A stretch of 64,000 nucleotides of DNA, taken from positions 81,904,317 through 81,968,316 of the forward strand of contig JARCOQ010000002.1 of the NCBI GenBank assembly GCA_029207755.1, written 5' to 3'. Shown piece by piece: positions 51,526 through 62,700 of the stretch (its first letter is position 1; the number at the start of each line of letters is the position of its first letter). Both the position numbers and the translations under genes were made by a program. The notes under the pieces are model-generated. The model was not told the DNA's origin. It did no database searches and saw only the letters and a list, made by a program, of their open reading frames with translations. This DNA is from Chamaea fasciata (lineage: Eukaryota > Chordata > Aves > Passeriformes > Sylviidae).

Positions 51526-52475
51526 GCAGCTCAGTCACCTGAGGAATTACAAGCTCATCTTACTAATACACAGAATGAGTTTGTCAGTTGCTCTGAATGT
51601 CTTTTGCTGACTGGTAGAAGGAGTGGATTTAATAGTCAAACACTGAAAAGATTTTCTAAGCATATGCATAAGTGAGGAAAATTTTCCTGACATGAAGAAT
51701 GAGGGGGGTTAAGTTTTAAAACTTTTTGGTGATTGTTGAATGACTGAGCTGTACAAGTTGGAATGACTCCAACGAGATTGTCATAAATGTCAGAAAGATA
51801 TGACTGTTATGCTGCACTTAATAATAAAATCACTATGGACTGCTGCTGTTTTGATGTGAGTTGGTGTAAGGCCAAAAGGCAAGTATGTGTAGCAGTGCAT
51901 TGGTCAGTAGCCCCCTCTTGGCTTCCCTTTCCCCTCATAGGTCTGAATATGGAGAAGACTCTGTAAATCAGATCATTTAAGTTCAATTTCATCCTTAGGT
52001 CAGTCCCACCACAAAGAATTTGGGTCCTACAGAAATAACATACAGAATGTATTGAACAGAAACACTGCCTTCTCCTCTGGTTCTGTAATGCTTGCCATCC
52101 ACTCTTCTCTCTGCTTGGCATCATTTCAGTATGAATGTGAAGCAGCAGTATACCCCAAAGAGATGCAACTCCATTCCTGTCTTACTGTTTTTTATAGTTC
52201 TCATGCCAAGTCTACAGAAGTCATCCCCTGAAAAGAGATGTGACTTGACTTGTGAGTGTTTGATCACTCCATATTGTGAAAGGGAATTTCCTGGGGTTTG
52301 TGAGAGGAGTGGATTATTCATTTAATAGTGGAGTTGTCATCTAATAGCAGAGCAAATCGATAAATGATAAAGGAAATCACCCAGATATTGTAGTTTGCAC
52401 CCCTCTATATGGTAGCAGAAATTTTCTTGCCAGATAATGGATTAGAACTGTTGCATGCATTTGTTTGTAAATTAG

Positions 52476-52690
52476 GCTGTGCGATTTTGCTGGCTGAAAT
52501 GGTGTTGGATGATGAAAAGAAAAACAGGAGCACAGCTCTGCTGCAGTCTTTGAACATGCTTGTGCAGACAGAGGGAAAGGAAAGAAGTGGCTCTGAATAT
52601 CAAGCCTTGCTGGAACAACATGGATTCACAAACGTCAGAATCAGAATAACAGGAAATTTGTTAGACGTCATTCTCTGTGTTAAAACCTAG
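52476..52690 (+). CDS. ASMTL: ASMTL alternative terminal exon, distal copy (13b)
   Basis: After gtaaattag (AG at 52474-52475) an open exon completes Gly561 in the same phase as 13a and encodes 70 residues ending in TAG, which would give a 631-residue protein. It has LLAEMVLDDEK, LLQSLNMLVQTEGKERSGSE, YQALLEQHGF and ITGNLLDVILC. The SLNMLVQTEGKERS core is what I recall from mammalian ASMTL, so this copy looks ancestral. No similarity to 13a is evident in the flanking introns. It might instead be a decaying exon, but there is no stop or frameshift. AATAAA at 53301-53306 could serve as its poly(A) signal. Confidence 0.75.
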
Positions 52691-53300
52691 AAAAAATGTA
52701 TTAAGTAGTTGTCTGGATGTCTTGTGTTTGATGTTTTGTAATTACTCAAATACATTCTTGACTTCCCGTCAATGCTATAAACAAGGAATATAACAAGAAA
52801 TGTAACAAGAAACGTAACAAAAATGTCAGCTTTGTGGTGCTACTTTTAAAAGGGAGGAAGGATTGATTACATTTATTTTAGTCTTCAGTAGAATGATGGC
52901 AGGAGATTCTGTGGCTGCATGTGTAGGACACAAATAGTGTCATCAGCCCAATGGCAGTATTCACACTGTTGAGAAATCACTGTTTCTTCATACTTGGTGC
53001 AATTAGAATAGGAGAGTTTTTAGACCAGCACTTGCTTTTCCTCTGTTCCAGGTTAATGTTGGTATCATTTTAATGCTCCATTGCCATCCATTTTAATATC
53101 ATTTTATGTTACACCCTCTACTGTAAACAAACACTCTCTAATCAAGTCTGGAAACTGCTGCTGCAATGGTGTAAGATTGGAAACAAAAACTGGAGCAGCA
53201 GCTTCCTGAGAGAGTCAAGACAAACTGCTCTGCTTTGAGAGGCTTCCGAAAAAAGGCAGTTATATAAAAGCACAAGTTTCCTCGGTGATTGTAATTTGAG

Positions 53301-53306
53301 AATAAA
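53301..53306 (+). terminator. ASMTL: Candidate poly(A) signal for the distal ASMTL end
   Basis: AATAAA, followed within 30 nt by a GT-rich run (gagtttgtttc). It is the first convincing signal after exon 13b. Confidence 0.45.
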
Positions 53307-54062
53307 AGTGAGGGCACTGAGTTTGTTTCAAGAATATCATCCTACACCTTTTTAGGCCTACTTAGTATGTGAGCTCTTACAAAAGTGGATAGCAAAATAT
53401 GAGATGAGAAAAAAAAAAAAAAAAGGTGCAGAAACAGAAGAAAAAGCATGGTGATAGAAAACAATTACCCCCAGTCATATTCAGGTGAGCTCCCAAGGTG
53501 AACAGAATATGACAACTACAAACTGAACAGTTTGCCATTACAAGTTATGTTTTACCTTCATTTTTGACACTGACAATACTCGAGAGTCTTAGAATATAAA
53601 GTTCTTTTTAAATTAATAAAAATTTTTATGGTGAAAAAAATCTCAGTCTTGCAGACAAGAGACTGTGGTAAGAGAGTATTAACATTCAGTTATGAACTTT
53701 TTTTAAAAGGAAAAAATACCACACGGTGTGTGCCTCCCTGAATAAATGTATCACAGGATTTCATATATTATGTTCAAAATGTGGTCTTGTAACACCCAAT
53801 GTGCATAACCCTCTGTGAGCACAGGAGTAACTTCAGACTATCTGTATTATGATTTAGAAGAGCACACAATTTACTTAAAATCTTTTAGTGTGCAAAAGAA
53901 AAATATAGTGACATATGTTTTACTAGAGCAGAGACAAAGACTATGCCTGGCATTTTCTTCTCACAAAATGCTCTCATTTTGAAATCCTTCGAAGAACATA
54001 CATGTGTAAGGAGTGGTTTCTGGCATCTCAGCTACTGCAACTTTGTGGTACACCAGTCATCT

Positions 54063-54066
<4 letters not shown>

Positions 54067-54103
<37 letters not shown>
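54067..54103. repeat. Poly(A) homopolymer, 37 bases
   Basis: An uninterrupted A run with no processed-gene sequence recognisable upstream. Probably a simple repeat. Confidence 0.9.
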
Positions 54104-54107
<4 letters not shown>

Positions 54108-54439
54108 GGCCTTATTTACTTTGGTTGGAAACATCCACTAAAAGTGAAAGCACATGATGTGAACTAATGCCCTCCAGCTAGAAAAATTTCAATACTTTTA
54201 GAAAGAATAGGTATAATTTCAGACAGAAGTTTGACAATTTCAAAATATCAATTTCAGCATACAGTAAAATTAGTAAATGGAAACCAGGCATGTCCTTGGT
54301 AGGCCTGAGTCCCTGCCATGAGTGCTTGCTCTGAGAGCCTGCAGAGGAGGTTTTCACAGTGTCTAACTCGGAGTGCCCATATAAGAAGCTGGAACCACTC
54401 TGTCCTATTGTCTCTCTTTTGTCCCAAAGGAAACTGCAG

Positions 54440-54835
54440 CTAAGTCCTTTGGTATTCCATTGTCTTGGATCAATTCAGTGACATGCAGAAAAGTCCCATG
54501 CTGTGACCCTTGGCACTGGCAGTGCTAAGGAGGAGGTGGGCACAGAACTTGGGAAAAAGGATATGCCATGGGATCAGCATTACCCGGAGAGTGGTGAGAA
54601 TGGAGCAAAACCGACTGGTGCCAGGACAGTGCCTGAAATGTGCTCCCCTCCACCTGACAGCTGCTGCTGCCCCACGGGGACCCCATGCAGAAAGGTGTGT
54701 CTCTCTCCCAGACTGGCTTCCAGCAGTTGCCACAGAAGGAGCCTCCCAGTTCACTTGCTTTTGCTGCTCACTGACTACTGCCTGGGCCCACAGACCCACA
54801 CCCCAAAGCCAGTGCTCCACCAGCTCACACTCAGC
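54440..54835. other. GC-richer block of unknown nature beside a CR1
   Basis: It holds three overlapping open frames (two on +, one on -, up to 157 codons when extended into the CR1) but no recognised domain. The frames probably reflect composition. It could be an unrecognised dispersed repeat. Confidence 0.3.
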
Positions 54836-54838
54836 TTC

Positions 54839-55642
54839 ACAGAATCAGAATCACAGAATCAGAATCACAGAATCAGTTATGTAGGAAAAGAAATCTCAGA
54901 TCATCAAGGACAATCTCTGACCCAAAACCATGTCAGCAAATCATGGCACCAAGTGCCACATTTACTCTTTCCTTAGACACACCAAGGGACATTGACTCCA
55001 CCACTTTCCTGGACAGTCTATTCCAATGTCTCACCACCCCTTTCGTGAAAAAAATTCTTCCTAATATTCAACCTAACCCTCCCCTGGCACAGCTTAAGAC
55101 TGTGTCCCCTTGACCTGTCTCTGGTTGCCTGGGAGAAGAGGCCAACCCTCACCTGTCTACAGCCTCCTTTTGTGGTTGTAGAAAGTGATAAGGTCACCCC
55201 TGAGCCTCCTTTTCTGCAGGCTAAACAACCCCATCTCCCTCAGGGGCTCCTCACAGGACTGTGCTTCAGACCCTTCACCAGCTTCATTCCCCTTATCTGG
55301 GTTCACTCCAACACCTCAGTGTCCTTCCTGGATTAAAGGGCCCAGAACTGGGAACGGAACTCGAGGAGTGGCCTCACCAGTGCTGCGTGCAGCAGGATTA
55401 CTCCCCTGCTCCTCTCAGCCAGGATGCCATTGACTTTACTGTCCACTTGGGCACGCGCTGGCCCGTTTTCTGACGCTGCCACCAGCACCCCCTGTCCCTC
55501 TTACGCGCGGCAGTTTTCCAGCCAGTGTGCCTGCAGCGCTGTATGGGGCTGTTGTGACCCAAGTGCATTTGGTCTTGTTGAACCTCATACCACTAGCGCC
55601 CATGGATCCAGCCCGTCCAGATCGGTCTGCAGAGCCTGCGTG
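54839..55642 (-). mobile_element. CR1 LINE (about 800 bp) running into the SLC25A6 promoter
   Basis: The 3' tail is an expanded direct repeat (tcacagaatcagaa repeated three times). The body then passes through ccctcccctggcacagctta, ctgtctctggttgcctggg, tcaggggctcctcacaggac and, at its far end, gttgaacctcataccactag and ccatggatccagcccgtcca, all CR1 3' sequence on the minus strand. It is the longest CR1 in the window and ends inside the CpG-rich region. Confidence 0.93.
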
Positions 55643-56047
55643 CCGGACGGCGCGGGGACCCGCTGGGCTGTGCAGGCCGGTGCGGGCAGCAGCAGAAAGC
55701 GATCACGGAGAGCGCTTGAGAAGGCGACTGTAGTGGGGACAATCGTGTGAGCAGCGGGCTGCCCGCGAGCCGCCCCGCGGGGGCCGGTCCCGGGCGGTGG
55801 CGGGGCCGGACCGCGCTTGGTGACGCGGCGCTGCGACACTGGCACCGCAGCGGGGCGGAGCGCGAGGGGAGGCTCGGGGGTGGGGCGTTGTCACCACAAG
55901 CCCCGCCCTCGGAGCTGGATGGCCAATGGGGAGGCGGAGGCGTGGCCTCCGCTGCCCGGCATTAAGCCCATGCGCGGGGGCTCTCCCGCCCTTTCGGCTT
56001 GAGCGGCAGCAGCGTTTCCCTCCCGGCGGCTCCGGCGCGGCGCGAAC

Positions 56048-56158
56048 ATGGCGGACCAGGCCATCTCCTTCCTCAAGGACTTTCTGGCGGGCGGCGTCGC
56101 CGCTGCCATCAGTAAGACCGCTGTGGCGCCCATCGAGCGGGTCAAGCTCTTGCTCCAG
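56048..56158 (+). CDS. SLC25A6: SLC25A6 exon 1
   Basis: Residues 1-37, [16 protein letters not shown] through the first carrier signature [10 protein letters not shown]. Phase 0 donor GTCAGC. Confidence 0.96.
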
Positions 56159-59100
56159 GTCAGCGGCTCGGGCGAGAACGGGTAGCGCGGGCGGCGCCCG
56201 TCTCTGCCCCCCGCGGGCGCCGGGCCGGGCGAGGACAGAGGGACGGGCGGGGGGCGGGGGCCGCGGCCAGCGCGGGACAAAGGGCGCGAGCGAGGCGGCG
56301 GCGGCTGGCGGGAAGGTCACGTGGGCGGCGGTGGGGAAGCCGAAGCCGGTTCCGCCATGCGGGGCGGGGAGGGGAGGGAGGGCCGGGCCGGGCCGAGGGG
56401 GGCGGCCGCCGCTGGTGTCACTTCCTGCCGCCCCCGCTCCCGGCGCCGAGGGCACGGCGGGGAGGGGTGGGCGGTAGCTCTCCGCCGCCATCTTGGCGAC
56501 CTTCACGTGACTCGCGCCCTAGCCGCGATTGGGCCGCGGGCGGGGCGGGGTCGGGGCGCGGCCGGCGCGCGGGGCCCGGCGTGACCTGATGGCGCCCCAA
56601 GGTGACTCGAGTGACCTTCGCGACGGCTCCGGCCCCGGCCGCGGGTCTGGCCGCTCCGCTCCTCCCTCGCCCCCAGCCGCTGTCCCTCCAGCTGGCAGCG
56701 CTGTCGGCCTAACGCGCCTCTCTCAGGCGACTCCCGCCCGCAGGCCCGTCTCTGTCAAAAAAGGCTCTCGCTCTGTGTAGGCCCGGTGTACTTGTCGTGA
56801 TTTATTTGTCTTATACTTGCCCTTGTAGCTCACAGAATCAGCTAGGTTCGAAAACACCTCAGAGAGATCATGAAGCCCAACCTAACACCACCATTTAAAC
56901 GAGACTGGCACGAAGTGCCACGTCCAGTAAAATACCTCCAGGGACGGTTCCTTCACCACCTCCCTGGGTAGTCAATTCCAACATCTAATCACTTTTGTCC
57001 TAAGAAATTCCTCCACTAATTCCCCCTAAACCTTCCTTGGCACAGCTTAAGGCTGTGTTCTCTACTCCTGTCTCTAGTTGCCTGGGAGAACAGGCTGGCC
57101 CCCACCTTGCTCCAGTCTCCAGGTAGTTGTAGAGGAATTTCTCGCAGCTGTTCTTGTTTTGACAAGTCCGAATTTCTGAGAAAGCTTGGAAGGAGTTCTA
57201 AGCGTTTTTCTTAATAATACCGACAATGGCCATTCAGAATTAACAACTTCATTTTATAGTAAAAGCAGGCTTAAGCCCAGCTGCAGCACAGACCTGTCGA
57301 GGCGAGTGATCAGTATTTGTATTTTTATTTGCAGGTGCAACATGCGAGTAAACAGATTGCTGCTGATAAGCAGTACAAGGGTATCATCGATTGTGTAGTG
57401 CGTATTCCAAAGGAACAAGGAGTGCTGTCCTTCTGGCGAGGAAACTTGGCAAATGTCATCAGATACTTCCCAACTCAAGCTCTTAATTTTGCCTTCAAGG
57501 ATAAGTATAAGCAGGTGTTTTTGGGAGGTGTAGACAAGCACACTCAGTTCTGGAGGTATTTTGCTGGTAACCTGGCATCTGGTGGTGCAGCTGGAGCCAC
57601 TTCCCTCTGCTTTGTCTACCCCTTGGATTTTGCAAGAACCCGTTTGGCTGCCGATGTTGGAAAAGCTGGAGCAGACAGAGAATTCTCTGGTCTTGGGGAC
57701 TGTCTAGTCAAAATCACCAAGTCTGATGGTGTGCGTGGCTTGTACCAAGGGTTCAATGTCTCTGTCCAAGGCATCATCATCTATAGAGCTGCCTACTTTG
57801 GGATCTATGATACAGCAAAAGGTAATATTTCAGAGGGGATCTGAAAAACCTGCTTTTAGAATTGTGTTGTCTGGGTTTGGATGTGTGAAGGTGAAGGAGG
57901 ATATCAGTGCTACATCCATGACACTGCTGTATAAAGTGAAAACTTGGGCATGTGTTGATGGCAGCAGCCTACTTGCAAGTACTGGTTTTGTACTTTAAAC
58001 AAGTTGCTCCTAAGGCCAGGAGAGTATGTTGGTGACCAGAAACAATTAGAATAATTTCTTTTTTGTTCAGTGCGTGCTGAAGTTACACTGGACCAGTCCA
58101 AGTGTGTTTAACAGAATAGGATAGAGCAGTGCTTTTGCAATGTAATTTTTAAGCTTGATATTTGGGCAAATAAGCCATTGATGCTAGTTTGTAATGTAAT
58201 GTTATCCACAGGGACAGTGATTGAATTCAGTGATGTTTCTTTACTAAAAGAATAGGGAATAGTCAAGTCTTCTTATGCCAGTCTAAAAAGAATGCTTGTG
58301 CTTAAATAGTAACGTATTTTGATTACTGAGAAAAAAAGTCTTCTAAATATGACTTCAGTATGTTTAAAATTTGTGTTTTGCTGCAATTTTATTGAGAGTA
58401 TGGGTCTACAGTTTTTCATACTAGTTCATATAGAAGAATAGCTGTCATGCAGTCAGTGAACCAGAGGAGGATGTTGAAGGTAAGCTAATTGCCTTTTTTT
58501 TTTTTTTTTTTTTTTAATTGCAGGCATGCTCCCGGATCCCAGAAATACCCACATTGTTATCAGCTGGATGATTGCCCAGACAGTGACTGCCGTGGCTGGC
58601 GTGGTATCCTATCCCTTTGATACAGTGCGGCGTAGAATGATGATGCAGTCAGGACGCAAAGGAGGTAGGCTGTAAATCCACGGAGCTATTTATGCTGTTA
58701 AAACAGCAGTAACAAGATGGAGTTCTTTTTTTCTAACAGCCATTCTCAGAGTTACAGTTCATTGTTCCATAAATCTGGTTTATTTTACTGTACTCAAATG
58801 AGGAAGTGGCAGTAAGGCTTAACTTGAGATTGTCAGGATTTATGCTGAGGACTTTTCATTATGGAACATAAAATAAAGAAATGGACTGCCAGTTTGCATT
58901 GTCAGATTAAGCAGAGGTATTAAAAAAAGCATAATATTTTTAGTAAGTATTGTGTTGCAGTCTTAAGTTGTGGTTTGGGACATCACAAAGAAGTTAAGTG
59001 AGATGGGGGAGTTGTTAAAATTAGATAAAACAGGAATTAAGAATAACTCTTTGCTCTTTTCCTGCAGCTGATATCATGTACTCTGGAACAATTGACTGCT

Positions 59101-59225
59101 GGCGGAAGATTGCAAGGGATGAAGGAGGAAAGGCCTTCTTCAAGGGTGCATGGTCTAACGTCCTCAGAGGCATGGGGGGTGCTTTCGTGCTTGTGCTGTA
59201 CGATGAATTCAAGAAAGTAATTTAA
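56048..59225 (+). CDS. SLC25A6: ADP/ATP translocase 3 (SLC25A6/ANT3), 4 exons
   Basis: Joining 56048-56158, 57335-57821, 58524-58664 and 59068-59225 gives exactly 298 residues, the standard ANT length. The exon sizes of the internal exons (487 and 141 nt) are those of vertebrate ANT genes as I recall them. It is a mitochondrial inner-membrane carrier that exchanges matrix ATP for cytosolic ADP. It has three tandem carrier repeats with signatures PIERVK (28-33), PLDFAR (133-138) and PFDTVR (229-234), and the ANT-specific RRRMMM (234-239). Six membrane helices are expected; there is no cleavable presequence. Assignment to ANT3 rather than ANT1/2 rests on sequence similarity from memory and on the position next to ASMTL. 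Start ATG at 56048 has AAC upstream and G at +4. Confidence 0.96.
56483..56532. promoter_or_regulatory. YY1 / E-box / inverted CCAAT cluster in SLC25A6 intron 1
   Basis: Within 50 bp there are gccgccatcttgg (a perfect YY1 core), tcacgtga (USF/TFE3-type E-box, 56503-56510) and gattgg (inverted CCAAT). A further CACGTG lies at 56318-56323. Such clusters mark CpG-island promoters. On the minus strand the YY1 site reads caagATGGCGGC, a common promoter-proximal start context. Confidence 0.5.
56830..57141 (-). mobile_element. CR1 LINE 3' fragment in SLC25A6 intron 1
   Basis: Reverse-oriented CR1 with a short tail (ctcacagaatcagctaggtt), the cctccctgggtagtcaattc block and a cacagcttaaggctgtgttc block, 5'-truncated. 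Same orientation and family as the promoter-proximal CR1 at 54.8-55.6 kb. Confidence 0.88.
57335..57821 (+). CDS. SLC25A6: SLC25A6 exon 2
   Basis: Residues 38-199 plus one base of Gly200; 487 nt. Contains the [18 protein letters not shown] stretch and the second carrier signature. Acceptor atttgcag, donor GTAATA. Confidence 0.96.
58524..58664 (+). CDS. SLC25A6: SLC25A6 exon 3
   Basis: Completes Gly200 and encodes 201-246, including [16 protein letters not shown]. The acceptor follows an uninterrupted run of about 22 T (about 58494-58515) then aattgcag. Confidence 0.96.
59068..59225 (+). CDS. SLC25A6: SLC25A6 exon 4
   Basis: Completes Ala247 and encodes 248-298, ending YDEFKKVI then TAA. Acceptor ttcctgcag. 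Confidence 0.96.
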
Positions 59226-59694
59226 ACAGCCTAAATAGAATTGGAAATCAAGTTGAGCAGATCATGTAGAATAACTACCATTATGGACCATTGACCTTCA
59301 AGAAATTCCTGTAAGTCTTATTTATCAGAGCCAGATGATACTTCTAGATGGGGCTAGAAACTGACATAGACAACTGATCCACTTTTCTGTAACATGCATT
59401 AAAACACTGAATCTGGCAATTCAGTGTGGCAATTTTTCTTTACAGCAGTAAGGAATGAGTGATGTTGGTTCTGGGTCCAAAGTTGTTTGATCCAATTTAG
59501 GCAGAAAAAAATCATTTGCCTGTGGATCAGTCTTCAGTTTCAAGTCTTATCTTCTAGGACCATAAAATTGTATTTGAAAGCATTTGCTTAACAAATCATG
59601 TTCTTTTCCACTTGTACTGAAGCACTATGTACCATTTTGCACAGCTGAACATCTAGCAACTTTGTTCTTAAATTGGGGCATTTTGCTGTAAAAC

Positions 59695-59700
59695 AATAAA
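59695..59700 (+). terminator. SLC25A6: Poly(A) signal of SLC25A6
   Basis: AATAAA 470 nt after the stop, followed by tggtctgtgttgg, a GT-rich downstream element. A second AATAAA at 61419-61424 is followed by ttgttctctgtctt and could give a longer 3' UTR. Confidence 0.75.
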
Positions 59701-62700
59701 CATACTTACTTGGTCTGTGTTGGAATTATTACATAAAAGCATTGGGAAAGCCTCTTGTATTTGAAAACCTGTTTCAGATAATGGGTCCTTTGATACCCTT
59801 ACACTGCATTCTGTAACAAAATAAGCTTTTTAAAAAATCATTAAATGTGAGATCTTCAGAGAGATGGGGTGGGGAAGCATGGGTCATACTAATAGAAACC
59901 ACTCCCATTCTTTGTGCCTGATAGTGTATGATGGGCTGCTGCAAGAGGCTTTTTGCATGATTCTTAAAAATTGATTTACAACTTCTATGACTTAAAATTG
60001 GGGGGAGGGGGGGGGGGGGCAGGGTGGGTTCAGTTATAGTGCTAGGAAAACTCAAAAGTACCAAGGGCTGTCAAAAAGTATAGTTCTTGCCCTTGGTAAA
60101 ACAGCCTAAAATGTTTTTTTTTTTTGTTAAATCAGTATGGAAAGCATCATGGCATTCATGCAAAAACCCAGGAACCCAGTAAATGCCTTCAACTTCTGAG
60201 TGACCTGTGTATTGTATTCTTGCTGCTGGTTGGAAATGTTGATTGTGCCATTCAAGATACTGTTTGGAGTCATCTGTAGCAGTGGTCAGTGGCTCTGTGG
60301 ATGGTTGAATTTTATCTGAAAAAAGTTGCAGTCTAATAGGTGAAGTTGAAGGGGTGTGGGGGAGGGAATAATGTGTGTGCTTCTATGTAGCTGTAAAATA
60401 ATAGATCAAAGTAGGTCAGCCTTCAGTATTAACTGATTTGATGTTTAGGGATGGTCAGAAGACCAGATTGAGTAATTTCTCATAACTGCTCTTTGAAATA
60501 ATGTAATACCTATGTGCCGTTCTTCATAATGTATATAATCTTTTGTACTTAGTAATCTGCAGACATGGTAGAGGGACCAGTAGAGGAAAACAAGGTGTTA
60601 ATCTTCATGTTTTAAGAACTTTCCCTATATCTTGAGAAAGCAAAAGTGTGTCGTTGTATGACTCATTGAAGGCTGACTGAGCTGTCTTGAGTTCTGTGTG
60701 CCTTCTGAGATTGCAATTCAAGATTAAGTATTTAAATTACCTGCTTGGCTTTGGCTGGTTATTACCTTCCTCTCGAGCATACTTTACTTTTTTCCTTTCA
60801 CGGTTGCACAAGCACTGCTTTCAACACAACATCTGTATGTGAATGTAAGGACATTACACAGCTACTTTGTACACAGGCTAGTGGCAAACTTCATGTACCT
60901 ATTGCAAGTGGTTCTTACATCCTGTGTGGTGGCAGTGGCAGCTCCCTGTGGTGCAGGCCGATCATTTGGTGTTAACCCTGCTAATCAGTTTGCTGGGGGG
61001 CAAAGGAAGACATTTTGTCTATATAAATACATTAAATCAGGTTTCTTTCTGTATCAGTGCCTTGCAGGGGTAGAGATAATGATGGGATACCTCCCTGTGA
61101 GTGTACAGTGACCTGAGCTTTGTGAGAGTAACCAAATGTTGTCATTACTTCAGCAGCCCCTGACAGGGACAGGACTTCGACACCCAATCTCCCTTCAGAA
61201 CAAGGTTTAACCAAAAGAAATAGGAAAAGGAACAAATGCAAGTGTAGGTGATTAAGTGGAACTTCAATTTCCCTATGCTGTACATTCAATATGGACTAAA
61301 TTGTGATGTTCAGGTTTTGGTTGGGTTTTTTTTGGTATTTTTTTAGTATATGGCTTCCCTTAGTCATGCAGCAGCAATTTGCAATGTGTGGTGCAGTTTA
61401 GGGATGTAAGAGGCAAACAATAAATGAGACTTTTAAAAAAGAATTGTTCTCTGTCTTATTGAAACTCTGAAATTCATTCATTTTGAAAAGCATGAACAGG
61501 AAAACACCCAGCATTTGCAAAAGAAAATACTAGCATCTAAAGCCTGTATTATTTTTAAAAGGCATTGGAAATAGATTGTTCCCTTTGAAGGGAGAAACTA
61601 AAGTACATTTGTGAGGAAATTTTACAGTTAAGATCCAGCTATTAAATACTAGATTTTATTTCATTTCTCTAATCCAATTTGTTGGATTTTTTTTGAAAGC
61701 TTTAGATGCTATTTGTGTGAATTAAGTACATACTAAAACTGCACAGGATCAGGTGTGGCAGATGTCTATTTACAGTGGCACTACTGAGCTCGTGAAATGG
61801 CTGGCTGACAGACCAGTATTAATGGTTATAATTGACAAGTATGATTTTCGGTTTTTTTCTTGCATAAGGTCTTGCATATATTGGGATAGTTTGGTGTTAC
61901 TGGTTGGAAGACCAAAGAGCAAATTTAAACACATTCTAAATAGCTGGTTTGTTCTTTAGAAAATAACTGGCCATATAAAAACAACAGCAAAATTACTGTA
62001 GCATTATACAGCAAGCCTGTCAGCCTGCAGGAAATCATACTGAGAGGAAAGAAGCTTCATAGCAATGACAAGAACTAACAGCTTTATTCTGGATAAGAGG
62101 GCTTGTGTCACATTGGGAAGAACCTCTTAGCAAGGTTTAAGCGCTTCTTCAAAGTCGGTGCTTGCAGACAAGGTTAGTTGTCAGGCATTGCATGTTTGAA
62201 GAAAGAGAAAAGAACAAATTTCACTCATTTTTCTTCCTTTTTTTCATCTTCTCCATTTAAAGTGGATTTTAAGGGGACAAACAGTTTATGGGTGATTATA
62301 TTCTTTTATAGGCTGGTTTGAAGTATGTGTTAGCAGGATCCATAATTTTTCATGTTGGGCAATCAGGTGTGTTTTCGGGAAGTTGCATCATTCTTCAATT
62401 CTAGTTATTTCCTCAGTGTGACTTTTTGTTGGTAGATCTACATATTCTATCTAAAGAGAAAGAAAACTGAGTCAGCTACAAGTTGCTGTTGGTGTCGTTC
62501 TGAACATTAGTTTCAGTACCAAAGGTATCCCATCTTGGTCTTTGAATACTTAACAAATGATTGCAAGGCAGGAGAACGCAGTTTTAAGGACAGTTAAGGA
62601 ATGTTTCAATATGTCTGATCAGTACTAGCTGTCAGCAGGAGGAAGAACAGAAGCTGATTTAGACACTGGGCAACCTTAGCTGAGACAATAGAAGGAATTT

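Larger units (their letters stand above)
55600..56770 (+). promoter_or_regulatory. SLC25A6: CpG-island promoter of SLC25A6
   Basis: Very CpG-dense sequence spans exon 1. A CCAAT box (55923-55927) is followed by GC-rich elements, including a ggaggc-gtg-gcctcc palindrome (55936-55950), and a weak TATA-like cattaag near 55960, about 85 bp before the ATG. The island continues well into intron 1. Confidence 0.82.

Noticed and set aside
55703..56506. 267-codon minus-strand ORF opposite SLC25A6 exon 1 as a real protein
   Set aside because: Pro/Ala/Arg/Gly-rich translation antisense to a CpG island and to the carrier exon; kept only as a lead about the motif cluster.
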